Of a stretch of DNA of 64,000 bases, positions 34,601 through 42,369 are shown piece by piece; position 1 is the stretch's first letter, and every line of letters starts with the position of its first letter. This stretch comes from Saccharothrix obliqua (GTDB lineage Bacteria; Actinomycetota; Actinomycetes; Mycobacteriales; Pseudonocardiaceae), in the NCBI RefSeq assembly GCF_019375475.1, contig NZ_JAHXGQ010000012.1, forward strand, positions 62,001 through 126,000, given 5' to 3'. The notes under the pieces were generated by a model. That model saw only the letters and a list, made by a program, of their open reading frames with translations, was not told the origin of the DNA and searched no databases. The position numbers and the translations under genes are program-made.

Positions 34601-34848
34601 CCCTCTTCCGTCGACGTGCAGAACGCCGATAGGACGGCCAACTCCTCGTCTCGACCCTCCAAGGCGTCCGGTGCCAGTGCGCATACCTGGGACGTGTAGG
34701 CCGACCGCACGCGATCCGCGTCCAGGATGACGTTGCCCAGCACCACACCGATCTGCACCACCGGACCATCGACCCGGCCCGACACGCTGTTGCTCGACCA
34801 CACCCACCGATCATCCCGCCGCAGCCCGGCCCGTGTCGCCTGGAACAT
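31618..34848 (-). CDS. Large STAND-type ATPase with helical-repeat C-terminus
   Basis: This 1076-residue protein has an N-terminal short motif (NSVSGRVDGPVVQIGVVLGN) of the kind found at the start of many actinobacterial signalling and conflict ATPases. An NTPase domain follows, with Walker A AEAWSGKSALLSW (about 95-110) and Walker B HFVLVVDGLDED, then a winged-helix-like region and some 600 residues of TPR-like helical repeats (AVALHHRGHTRRASQLLDRA and similar). No effector domain such as TIR, nuclease or protease is visible. STAND ATPases with sensor repeats act as switches, often in antiviral defence; that role is inferred from architecture and neighbourhood. The ATG at 34848 lacks a ribosome site, and a GTG about 15 codons later, just before the motif, is a possible alternative start. 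Confidence 0.8.
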   Translation of the reverse strand: MFQATRAGLRRDDRWVWSSNSVSGRVDGPVVQIGVVLGNVILDADRVRSAYTSQVCALAPDALEGRDEELAVLSAFCTSTEEGYLWWQAEAWSGKSALLSWFVLHPPPGVRLVSFFVTSRLPGQNNRRGFVDNVLDQLYDITGEPPRTDLTDTTREPHLLRLLAEVAQQVRQRGEHFVLVVDGLDEDRGVDGSPDAHSIAALLPRGGVPVIVAGRPDPDLPDDVPPEHPLRTSARVETLSASPKAGAVRDVMIRDLKRLLRGSQVQQDLLGFVTAAGGGLTAHDLAELTGTSSWQVEDDLRTTAGRSFSRRPDNPPVFVLAHEQLHALASEMFGSRLRSYRERLRTWADGYRMRGWPSDTPRYLLRGYAATLITIGDVARLLDHATDTRRQELAHSAFGNHNASVGEIEAAQAVFLDEDEPDLIALTRLAVHRRSLQESADWIPQSLPQVWARAGRVEHAESLIVMISDPIQRIRELMATAVALHHRGHTRRASQLLDRAEGMVRAVNQYWGVWLHHELADAATGIGDHDRVRRVVGDVRDAPSKARVFASMALVALGSSAREQAEEWFTSAEDALAAGLDPTGRRGGRLSPLAFATMAAAAAALDHPERASELAGLITDPGRAYPIRSRVDASAVAEVLIRGGFDDAATSLARTLDRAEDREATLLRITEVMADSGRLDEAEAIARTAEDVRYRYARLAAVAVAAGRNDAPARANRLVTEIKDTLHGIPTGSSRRFTVMAVAVAVADAGHHDEAETAVYAELLPNGDFGGALAVAATFLRHGDTDRALAVIEATEQAARSTSSDVDERSILQWIDVMTDFRDVDRAEPLARSLRDADIRAAAWERVAEAHAATGDLHRFANALEQTTHPSRQRRPRMEMIRILLARGDNDEAVGLARAATAMAHRAEALTFIAERTRGKALLDETISLASDTDDIKEQAAILLSALRTAANMADRITAEQLLRRLKTIEENLPDRSRYAVPVPSLPDHLGTLVEIAERVDRFFDPDRSVERAPAVRSGMPPLWAGSSSLPFRKQLAKALTIGNWMEIVDRVVEVEPAAYPAITGELDRLHRKPAP

Positions 34849-34976
34849 GCGTCAAACGACAGCCGAGGAGCCGCGCCGGCGCTCGCCCCGGCCGGGGCGG
34901 TGAACCCGATCAGCGAGACCGCCATGCCCATCACCGCGAGCAGCCGGCCGGTTCGGTGAGCCGTTGTGCGCTGCAC
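34849..34976 (-). pseudogene. Signal-peptide stub of a lost secreted protein
   Basis: A GTG at 34976 with GGAG upstream begins a clear Sec signal (VQRTTAHRTGRLLAVMGMAV, then SLIGFTAPAGASAGAAP). The frame then runs into the STAND gene out of phase, where it has no coding character. The likely reading is a secreted-protein gene truncated by a rearrangement at the 5' end of the STAND gene. Confidence 0.35.
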
Positions 34977-35048
34977 CGCGACTCCAGCCGTTCGGAAGGG
35001 TGCGGCATCGCGGACCGGAGCCGACGACGCCGGTTGAGCACCGGGGGC

Positions 35049-35297
35049 TCAGGACCCGAGCCACGCCCGGTACTCCTCGGGCAGGCACACCGCGCAGGGT
35101 CGGAACCCGGCCAGCCGTGCCGTCACCTCGTCCGCGAAGAACACCCGGTGCCGCGCGTAGTGCCCGCGTGCCAACCAACGCAGGGCGTTCGGGCAGTCCA
35201 ACCGCCCGTACACGCGCAATCGCCGGTGCCCACCCAGGGTGCCCGGAACCGTTGACGGGTAAGGCTTCCCGTCCGGACCGAGCAGTCGGTAGGTCAC
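35049..35297 (-). CDS. Ada-like metal-binding domain protein (82 aa)
   Basis: This 82-residue protein resembles the N-terminal zinc-binding domain of Ada: Cys35 (RLDCPNALRW), His46/His50 and Cys68-x-x-Cys71 (AGFRPCAVCLPEEY) match the FRPC-x-x-C end of that domain. In Ada a Cys of this cluster repairs methylphosphotriesters in DNA. The start is a GTG overlapping the stop of the alkylguanine methyltransferase by 4 bases, so the two proteins, corresponding to the two repair halves of Ada, are coupled. No AraC-type DNA-binding domain is attached, so any repair-sensing role is by the stand-alone domain. Confidence 0.75.
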   Translation of the reverse strand: MTYRLLGPDGKPYPSTVPGTLGGHRRLRVYGRLDCPNALRWLARGHYARHRVFFADEVTARLAGFRPCAVCLPEEYRAWLGS

Positions 35298-35785
35298 GTC
35301 CCGAAGTCCAACGCGGTCTGCGTGCCCTCCAGGTCGAGCAGTCGCCGCTTGACCTCCAGCCCGCCCGCGTAGCCGACGAGCGCACCGCCCGAACCCAGCA
35401 CCCGGTGACATGGCACGACGATCAGCACCGGGTTCCCCGCCATCGCACCGCCCACCCCGCGGGCCGCGCTCGTCGGCAGCCCCAGGTCGGCGGCGAGCCT
35501 GCCGTAGGTGGTCGTACGGCCGTACCCCACGCCGCCCAGCCCGGCCAGGACCGTGCGGTGGTACGCGCTCGCGTAACGCAGGTCCACCGGCACGGTGAAC
35601 TCGCGCAAGCGGCCCGCGAAGTAATCATCCAGCTCCCGGCGCGTCCGCTCGATCACGGCGGGGTCGGCGGTGGCCTCCGGGTAGCGTTCCCGCGCGACGT
35701 CGGGCGGGGCGAAGGTGCACACCGTCAGACCCTCCGCCGAGGCGGCCAGGGTGACGGTGCCCACCGGGGTCTCATGGGTGTCCAC
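35294..35785 (-). CDS. ogt: Methylated-DNA--[protein]-cysteine S-methyltransferase
   Basis: This 163-residue Ogt/AGT protein removes O6-alkyl groups from guanine by transfer to its own Cys. The active-site motif is complete (VVPCHRV, Cys126), preceded by the helix-turn-helix region YGRLAADLGLPTSAARGVGG and followed by the Asn-equivalent loop and GYAGGLEVKRRLLDLEG. The GTG start at 35785 overlaps the upstream unknown gene by 14 bases, and its stop overlaps the Ada-like gene (GTGA). It is the penultimate gene of the long minus-strand run that begins with the Wadjet genes. Confidence 0.95.
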   Translation of the reverse strand: MDTHETPVGTVTLAASAEGLTVCTFAPPDVARERYPEATADPAVIERTRRELDDYFAGRLREFTVPVDLRYASAYHRTVLAGLGGVGYGRTTTYGRLAADLGLPTSAARGVGGAMAGNPVLIVVPCHRVLGSGGALVGYAGGLEVKRRLLDLEGTQTALDFGT

Positions 35786-36212
35786 GACTCTCCGTTTCGA
35801 ACCGGCGGGGCGCTTCAGGCAGCCCCGGGAACACGAAGGTGCGGTCGGCACGCCACCCCGGCGTGCTCGCGAGCCGCGGGCTGAGCCCGGCCCACCCCTC
35901 GGGCGAGTCGGCCACCACCCACGCGTCCGGTGCGCCGGACACCAGCCGCCGGGCCGGCCGCAACCACGAGGCCGCGACGGCGGGCCACGACACGACCAGG
36001 CCGACCTGCCCGACGTCCTGCCAGGCAGCGACGAACGCCGCCGCCCGAGCCGCGCTGAGCGGATCCCGGCCGTGCCCGACGTTCACCAGCACAGCCCCGC
36101 TGCGCCGCAACGACGCCAGCACCGCACCGACCTCCGCGTCCAGGTTCCCGCCACTTGTGGGCACACCGAGAGAACACCGACCCGGCCGCTCCGGTTGCGC
36201 TGGACGGGCCAC
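35772..36212 (-). CDS. Conserved-looking protein of unknown function between jetD and ogt
   Basis: This 146-residue frame starts at a GTG (36212) 2 bp after the jetD stop with AGGTAGAG upstream, and overlaps the ogt start. The sequence alternates hydrophobic strands and helices (SGAVLVNVGHGRDPLSAARA; WQDVGQVGLVVSWPAVAASW; PDAWVVADSPEGWAGLSPRL), suggesting a small alpha/beta fold. I do not recognise the family. Tight spacing on both sides argues that it is a real cotranscribed gene. Confidence 0.6.
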   Translation of the reverse strand: MARPAQPERPGRCSLGVPTSGGNLDAEVGAVLASLRRSGAVLVNVGHGRDPLSAARAAAFVAAWQDVGQVGLVVSWPAVAASWLRPARRLVSGAPDAWVVADSPEGWAGLSPRLASTPGWRADRTFVFPGLPEAPRRFETESRGHP

Positions 36213-36214
36213 CT

Positions 36215-37423
36215 CTACCTGAACAGCTCACGCAGCACCGCGTCGTGCTCCTGGTAGACGACGCGGCCCGATGAGGCGAGCGCATCTCGCAACCGCTGGT
36301 CGATCCACGCCGGAGGTTCGTCGAGTGCCACACCGGACGGCTCGTGCCCGGCCTGGAGGACGGTGTCGGCCGACATGGCGACGAGTTCGGCGCCGTAGGT
36401 CTGGGCGACCGCGTTCGCGATGGTCAGCCCGGGACCGTCCAGGTCGCCCGCGTACCGCAGGCGCACTCCTTGCTCGGCCGCGAGTCGCAGCAACGCGTGG
36501 TCGACGCTGCCCAGGTGCCCGCTGGTGCAGGCGAACGCGTGCGGGCTGTCGTGGACCATGGCCGCTTCCAGCACGGACGGGTTCTCGACCACGGTGAGCA
36601 CCTGCGGCGCGAAGGTCGGCGGGTGCACCGTCAAGTCCAGGAGGGTGAGGGCGACGGGGGTTGTCGCGTCGCCGAGCCTCCGGTCGACCGGACCGGTCCC
36701 GCGCACGCGCACCTGGTGGAGCAGTACCGTGGCGGACAGCCGGTCCGCGAGGATCCCGGCCTGCGCGAGCATCGCCCGCACCAGGTCGGGCCGTCGGGGT
36801 TCGGGCACGCCGGTCAGCTCCGCCACCGCGGCGACCAGGCGCGTGCCGGGCAGCCGGTCCAGGTCGAAGTAGTGAGGATCGCCCGCGCAGTCGTGGGACA
36901 GCTTGGCCAGACTGGTCGGCGGCTTTCTGGGCAGCAGCGGCACCACCTTCGCCAGGGCCGCGATCAGCTGCCGCACGGCCGCCTCGTCGTCCGTCCCGGC
37001 AGCGCGCATCCTGCCCACCAGGCCCGGCAACGAGGGGAGTGCCGCCTCGGCGTCGGACCACAGGTCTCGGCGTTGTGCCGACGCGGCTCGTCGCGCGGCT
37101 GCCCGGTCGACAACAGGCCGTCCCACCGCCTCCTCCACCAGCCGCTGGAGGTCGTCGGCCGACAGCTCCAAAGCGGACAGCACTTCGCGCAACGGGACAA
37201 CGGTCACACCGTTGGCCGAGACCACGGCGGACCGGTCGCGTCGACGGCGCGTCGTGGTGTCGACCCAGCCCCTCAAGACGGCCAGCCCGCGGCTCGGCAA
37301 CCCCTCGACCCGGACACGCGCAATCGTCCCGGGACGGCGACCGGCGCACAGTCGCTTGTGGACGGCGGCCCACAACGGGAGCAGGTCCCGATCGGCGGCC
37401 AGGACGCCGAGGTCGGCCGCCAT
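36215..37423 (-). CDS. jetD: Wadjet type III JetD (TIGR02679 / DUF2399 family, Toprim nuclease subunit)
   Basis: This 402-residue protein belongs to the family with an N-terminal DUF3323-type region and a C-terminal Toprim-like DUF2399 domain. The C-terminal half shows TVVENPSVLEAA, where the Toprim Glu is expected, and RYAGDLDGPGLTIANAV, with the acidic metal-binding DxD. JetD is the nuclease that cleaves plasmid DNA captured and bent by the SMC-like JetABC motor. ATG start overlaps the jetC stop by one base (TGATG). It is the last of the four coupled jet genes. Confidence 0.92.
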   Translation of the reverse strand: MAADLGVLAADRDLLPLWAAVHKRLCAGRRPGTIARVRVEGLPSRGLAVLRGWVDTTTRRRRDRSAVVSANGVTVVPLREVLSALELSADDLQRLVEEAVGRPVVDRAAARRAASAQRRDLWSDAEAALPSLPGLVGRMRAAGTDDEAAVRQLIAALAKVVPLLPRKPPTSLAKLSHDCAGDPHYFDLDRLPGTRLVAAVAELTGVPEPRRPDLVRAMLAQAGILADRLSATVLLHQVRVRGTGPVDRRLGDATTPVALTLLDLTVHPPTFAPQVLTVVENPSVLEAAMVHDSPHAFACTSGHLGSVDHALLRLAAEQGVRLRYAGDLDGPGLTIANAVAQTYGAELVAMSADTVLQAGHEPSGVALDEPPAWIDQRLRDALASSGRVVYQEHDAVLRELFR

Positions 37424-40400
37424 CACGCCCTCAGTTCCAGGGTCAGCGGCTCGGCCTCGCCATGCCCCGTCCACAACCACGGCACGGTGACGCGGTGCTT
37501 CCCCGCGGTCACGACCTGGTGGATCACCACCTGCCCGCTCTCCTTCTTGAGCATGGGCGTGATGAACGGCGCGGTCGCCAGCAGGTCGAACTCCCACGAA
37601 CGCAGCAGCGCGAGCACCTGACGCAGGTTGGGCTCGTCGAACGCGGCGTCGACCTCGTCGATCGACACCCAGCGGGGGCCGTGGTAGCGCTCGCCGGAGT
37701 ACATGGACCACGCCGCGGCGAGGAGCGGCAGCATGGTCGCCAGCCTGCGCTCGCCGGTGGACAGCGAATCCAGCGGGTTGGACCGCGCGGTCACCTCGCG
37801 GAACCTCTCCTGCCGCTGATCGGCGAACGACGAGTGGGTGACCTGGATCTTCCAGTCGTGCCAGGATCGGTAGTCGAAGGTGTGCGCGACCCGGTCCTTC
37901 CAGGAGTCGCCCGCCTTCTCGTTCATCCGCTGCCTCAGCACGGTGTACATGTCCTCGAAGATGTCGTCCGACTGCGGTTGCGAGATCAGCTCCACCATCC
38001 GCCGGGCGTCCTCGTCCTCCCTGACGCTCCACTCCACCTGCACACCGACCCGGGCGACCCCGGTCCGGACGCCGTCGAGTGTCCTGCGGATCTGGCGGAC
38101 CAGCTCCGCGGCGGCCTGGAGGCGGAGCTGGATGTCCTGCCGCAGCTCCGTGAACAGGCTGGTTTTCAGGGTGCGCTTGACGTCGTCGCGGAGGTCGTCC
38201 TCCAACTGCTCGGCGGTCGCCTCCAGCTTCCCCACCGCGACGTGCAGGTCCTCGCCCCGGGTCGCACCCGGATCGGCGACCACGGCGCGCCGCCACTCGG
38301 TGCCGTCGACGGTGACCAGCACGACCTGCCGGTCGAACCGCGCCAGCGCGGTGCTGGTCGTGCGCACGCTCGACTCCAACTGGGCCAGGGCACGGCCGCG
38401 TGCCTGCACCAGCGCGCCGAGCCGGTCGCCGGTCGCGGGGTGGTCGGCGAGCAGGCGCCTCGCCCACTGGAGCGCGGCCGTGAGGTGCGCGGGTCCGCCC
38501 GTCGAGGTGCGGGGCAGGTCATCGGGCAGTTCGGCGAACCCCTCGTCCACGAGCGCGCCGAACTGCCGGAGCCTGGTGTCGCGCCGTTGTTCGGCGGCCT
38601 CCCGCTGCGGGGCGATCCCGTCGAGCGTGGCTCGCATGGCGGCGGCTGCCTCCCCTGCCCGACGCCCCGATTCGCCGACGGCCTCGGCGTCCTTCTTGGC
38701 CGTGGCGAGGTGGTCGGTGATCTGTTCCCGGGTGGCGCGCAACTGCTCGTACTCCGCGCCGTACAACTCGCGGGCCTCGGCCACGGCGGAAGCCTCGCGG
38801 ACGGCGGTCAGCCGCGCCTCCTCCGCCTCCGTGCGGGCTCTGGCCAGGACCTCCGCCCGCTGTCGCGCGAGGCCGTCGGCACGAGCGGCCTGGCGGAACA
38901 GCCCGATCACCCGGATCGCCGCCTGCCCCCACAGCGCCACGTGGTGCCCGAGGTTGGCCGCGGTGGTGCGGTGGGCGGCCAAGGCGGTCCGCTCGGTCGG
39001 CAGCAGCGTGCCGTCCGGCAACGTGGCCCGGTGGTTGAGTTCGCGCAGTGCTTCGTGAACCGCGCGCCCCGCCTCGTGGTGGCGGTCGGTCGCCTCGATG
39101 ACGGCGGTTTGCGACCGGCGCAGGTCCTCCGCACAACGCTCCTCGACCATGAGCGCCGACCGGATACCGGACATCGAGGGGAAGGACGCGCGCTCGGCGT
39201 CGGCCTCCCGTTGCGCCTCTTCGGAGGCGGCGAGGGCCGTCGAGGTCTCGTCCTCCGCGGCTCGGCGCTCAGCGACCACCTGCTCCGCGATCTCGACCTC
39301 GCGCCGGGACTGGGCAGCGATGTCCTCGTTGTGCCGCAGGTGTTGTTCGGCGGCAGCGATCTTGGTCGACCGCCTCGCCGCGGCGGCGTCCAGGTCGGCG
39401 AGAACCCGTTGCCTCGTCAGCTCGGCCCGTGCGATCCGGTTGGCCGCCTCGCCTCGCGCTGTTTCGGTGACCCGGTGCTGCCGCTCGGCCTTGAGGCGTG
39501 CGGCCACCAGTTCCTCGTGCGACGGGAACGAGTCGCGTTCGGCCGCCGCGGCGAGGACGTCGGCCTCCCGGGACGCGAGTTCCCGACGGGCGGCGTCCGC
39601 GTCGTGCCGCGCGGCAGCCAGCGCGGTCTCCAGCTCATCGACCCGCTTCAGGCGAGCCTGTTCCCGAGTGGTGCGACCGATAAACTTCGTCCGGTAGCCG
39701 GCGGGCCCCGTGGCGGTCAGGACACCCGTGCGCAACCGGCCGTGCTCGACGCCGTCCCCGATCGGAATGGCCTGGAGCAGTGCCCGAACGCGTTCAGCCG
39801 GGATCGCCGGAGAGCTTTCGACGACGAGCAGTTCACCGAGCGCACGGCCGGACACCGGCTGGTCGGCGGTGATGACCAGGTCGCCTGCGACTGCCCGGCC
39901 GTCCGGCGTGACCAGCGCGTCGAGCAGCCCGCCGACGAGGAGCGCGCCTTCCAGCCGGTCCGCCTCCTCCGGTGAGAGGTGGTCGGCGAAGTCCACCAAC
40001 GCCCACAGCGGGACGCCGTCCTCCGGCCGGCGGTCACGCCACGGAGAGGCCGGCGGCACCGGGGCGGCTCGACGGGCGTCGACCAGTTCCCGAGTCAGGG
40101 CGGTGACGGCGGACTCGGCCTGCTCGACGGCGTGCCGGGACTCGACCACGGCGTGCCCGAGCCCGATCCCGGACTGGGCGTGCGCCTGCACGACCGCCAA
40201 GCGGACGACGGTGGGATCGACGTCGAAGTCGTCCGCTGCGGGCAGGTCGACCGCGTGCACGAAACGGGCAGCCGCGCGCCACCGGTGCGCTTGCTCGACC
40301 CACGACGTGACGGCCCGGCGGGCACCCGCGGCGGCCGCCGCGGCGGATTCTGCCGCTGCGTCGACCTCTTGCCGAGCCGCGTCGACCTCTCTCCGGTGTG

Positions 40401-42369
40401 CTTCGTCGGCTGCGACACGTTCCCCCTCCGCGCTCGTCTCCTCGGCCAGCACCTGTTCCCGTGCCACGAGCAGAGCGGACTTCGCGACCTCCACCGAGCG
40501 GACAGCGCGGTCGTGCTCGTCACCTGCTCGTCGGGACGCGCGGACGGCTTCGGCGACCAGCGCACCGGCCGTTGCCGCGGCCTGGCGTCGACCCACCAGG
40601 TCGATCCGGGCGCGGGCGTCGTCGGCGGCCGAGGCGAGCCAGGCGGTGATGCGGTCGACGTCCAGGGGAAGCCGCGTACCGTCACCGGGCTCGACCAGCT
40701 CGCCGGGCACCCGGCCGAGGTGCCGGGCGGAGACCTCCCACTCGGCGATCGACTCCAGCACGGCGGACTCGGCCTCGCGGCGCAGGCGAACCGACTCCTC
40801 GGCCTTGACGCGTGCCTCGTCGTCCCGGCTCTCGGCCCGGCGCAACTCCTCCGCCACCGCCCGTTCGCCCCGCTGTGCCGTCATGTGTTCCCTGAGCGCG
40901 TTGTCGACGCTGTCGACCTGGGCGACACGAGCCTCCGACCAGGCCACCGGGGTCGCGCACGTCCGCACCACGTCCGCTTCCGCGATCTGGGTGTGGCCGG
41001 TGCGGAGCAGGGCCGTCGTCGCGACCAGCTGCTCAAGAGCGGAGTCGGCACCCACGGCGCGGGCGGTGGCACGCAGCTCGTCCGACAGGGTCGCCAGGTG
41101 ATCCCCGGCTTCCGCGGCCGTCATCGTCGCTTCCGCTGCCTGTTCGGCCGCGGCATCGGCATCGGCGGTGGCGCCTTCCGCGCGATCCTCGGCGCGTTCG
41201 GCGTCCCGCGCGAGTTCCGCGGCACGGCGTTCCATGTGCGGGAGTTCCGCTCCGGCGTGGTCGCGCAAGGCGGTGTTCGCCGCTTCAAGACGGCCTTCGA
41301 GGGTGGAGATGCGGGTGTTCAGGAGTTTCAGCTGCTCGGCTGCTTCCCGCTGCCGGTGTTGCGCGGTTTCCAGTTTCGCGGTGGCCTCACGGGTGCGACG
41401 TGTCTGGGCGTCGAACTCGGTGTTGGCCGCGGTGAGCTGCGCTGCTTCCACATCGACGAGCGCTGCGACGTAGCGCTGGTAGCGCTTGTCGGTGGCGGCC
41501 AATTGCCTGGCCTCGTCACGCATGTCCGCCAGCTGGGTCTCCAACTCGGAGATGCGCTCCATCGCCTCGCCGATGACCGTCAACCGGTCCGGGTCCAGCG
41601 CGGGCAGCGCCTCGGTGAGCACGGCACGCATCTGCGCGGGTGGGATCGCTTCGGCCGTGCGCAGGCTCCGCAGGCTGCGCAGCACGCCCATCAGGGCCTC
41701 GAACTGCACTTCGTCCAGCGGGTCGAAGAGGGTGGTGCGCACGGCGTTCCGGTAGCCCGGCTCGTCGTTCACCGCGGCAAGGTGATTGGCCGCCTTCGAG
41801 CGCAACGCCTGGGCCGACGTGAACAGTGTTCCGTCGGTGGCCGCGAGTTGAGCGGCTAGGTTGTCGATCCGCACGGGATTCCCGTCGCGTTCTAGCACGA
41901 GCTGCTCACCGACCCGGCCGGGGCTGATGAAGAAGGCGCGCTGGAGGTTCCCGCCGACGGCGCGTAACCACAAACCCGTGGTGAGGTACGAGGTCTCGCC
42001 GGTCCCCGGGTCGTGGCGGCCGTACTCCAGCCACCACGCCCCGGTGCGGTCCTCGCGCTCGTTGCGGTCGGTGTGCCTGCTGGTCAACGTTCCCGCCGCC
42101 TTGCCCGACACCGACAACGCGGTCTGCGACGTGTCCCCGTCCAACAACAGGGTGATGAGCATCGACGCGGTGAGCGACTTGCCCGACCCGTTGGGGCCGG
42201 TCAGGGTCATCCACCCATCGGCGAAGACAAGGACTTCGTTGGACCACGCCCAGGAGTTGACGACACCCGCCCTGGCCGGCTGCCAGCGCTGCTCGACGGC
42301 CGGCACGCCGACCGTCCGCAGGTCCCGCACGGCATCCAGCCCACCGACCGGGTTCTTGGTGGTGTTCAT
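37423..42369 (-). CDS. jetC: Wadjet type III JetC (TIGR02680 SMC-like ATPase)
   Basis: This 1648-residue SMC/MukB-like ATPase has an N-terminal Walker A at residues 58-65 (GPNGSGKS). Very long coiled coils follow, full of Ala, Glu and Arg (for example EQLKLLNTRISTLEGRLEAA), broken by a hinge-like segment around residues 720-850. The C-terminal head has the ABC signature LSTGERR (about 1536) and Walker B WVSIDEVDAAFDE. It forms the loop-extruding motor of Wadjet, which reels in circular plasmids. The start ATG overlaps the jetB stop (ATGA). Length is normal for TIGR02680. No damage seen. Confidence 0.95.
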   Translation of the reverse strand: MNTTKNPVGGLDAVRDLRTVGVPAVEQRWQPARAGVVNSWAWSNEVLVFADGWMTLTGPNGSGKSLTASMLITLLLDGDTSQTALSVSGKAAGTLTSRHTDRNEREDRTGAWWLEYGRHDPGTGETSYLTTGLWLRAVGGNLQRAFFISPGRVGEQLVLERDGNPVRIDNLAAQLAATDGTLFTSAQALRSKAANHLAAVNDEPGYRNAVRTTLFDPLDEVQFEALMGVLRSLRSLRTAEAIPPAQMRAVLTEALPALDPDRLTVIGEAMERISELETQLADMRDEARQLAATDKRYQRYVAALVDVEAAQLTAANTEFDAQTRRTREATAKLETAQHRQREAAEQLKLLNTRISTLEGRLEAANTALRDHAGAELPHMERRAAELARDAERAEDRAEGATADADAAAEQAAEATMTAAEAGDHLATLSDELRATARAVGADSALEQLVATTALLRTGHTQIAEADVVRTCATPVAWSEARVAQVDSVDNALREHMTAQRGERAVAEELRRAESRDDEARVKAEESVRLRREAESAVLESIAEWEVSARHLGRVPGELVEPGDGTRLPLDVDRITAWLASAADDARARIDLVGRRQAAATAGALVAEAVRASRRAGDEHDRAVRSVEVAKSALLVAREQVLAEETSAEGERVAADEAHRREVDAARQEVDAAAESAAAAAAGARRAVTSWVEQAHRWRAAARFVHAVDLPAADDFDVDPTVVRLAVVQAHAQSGIGLGHAVVESRHAVEQAESAVTALTRELVDARRAAPVPPASPWRDRRPEDGVPLWALVDFADHLSPEEADRLEGALLVGGLLDALVTPDGRAVAGDLVITADQPVSGRALGELLVVESSPAIPAERVRALLQAIPIGDGVEHGRLRTGVLTATGPAGYRTKFIGRTTREQARLKRVDELETALAAARHDADAARRELASREADVLAAAAERDSFPSHEELVAARLKAERQHRVTETARGEAANRIARAELTRQRVLADLDAAAARRSTKIAAAEQHLRHNEDIAAQSRREVEIAEQVVAERRAAEDETSTALAASEEAQREADAERASFPSMSGIRSALMVEERCAEDLRRSQTAVIEATDRHHEAGRAVHEALRELNHRATLPDGTLLPTERTALAAHRTTAANLGHHVALWGQAAIRVIGLFRQAARADGLARQRAEVLARARTEAEEARLTAVREASAVAEARELYGAEYEQLRATREQITDHLATAKKDAEAVGESGRRAGEAAAAMRATLDGIAPQREAAEQRRDTRLRQFGALVDEGFAELPDDLPRTSTGGPAHLTAALQWARRLLADHPATGDRLGALVQARGRALAQLESSVRTTSTALARFDRQVVLVTVDGTEWRRAVVADPGATRGEDLHVAVGKLEATAEQLEDDLRDDVKRTLKTSLFTELRQDIQLRLQAAAELVRQIRRTLDGVRTGVARVGVQVEWSVREDEDARRMVELISQPQSDDIFEDMYTVLRQRMNEKAGDSWKDRVAHTFDYRSWHDWKIQVTHSSFADQRQERFREVTARSNPLDSLSTGERRLATMLPLLAAAWSMYSGERYHGPRWVSIDEVDAAFDEPNLRQVLALLRSWEFDLLATAPFITPMLKKESGQVVIHQVVTAGKHRVTVPWLWTGHGEAEPLTLELRA

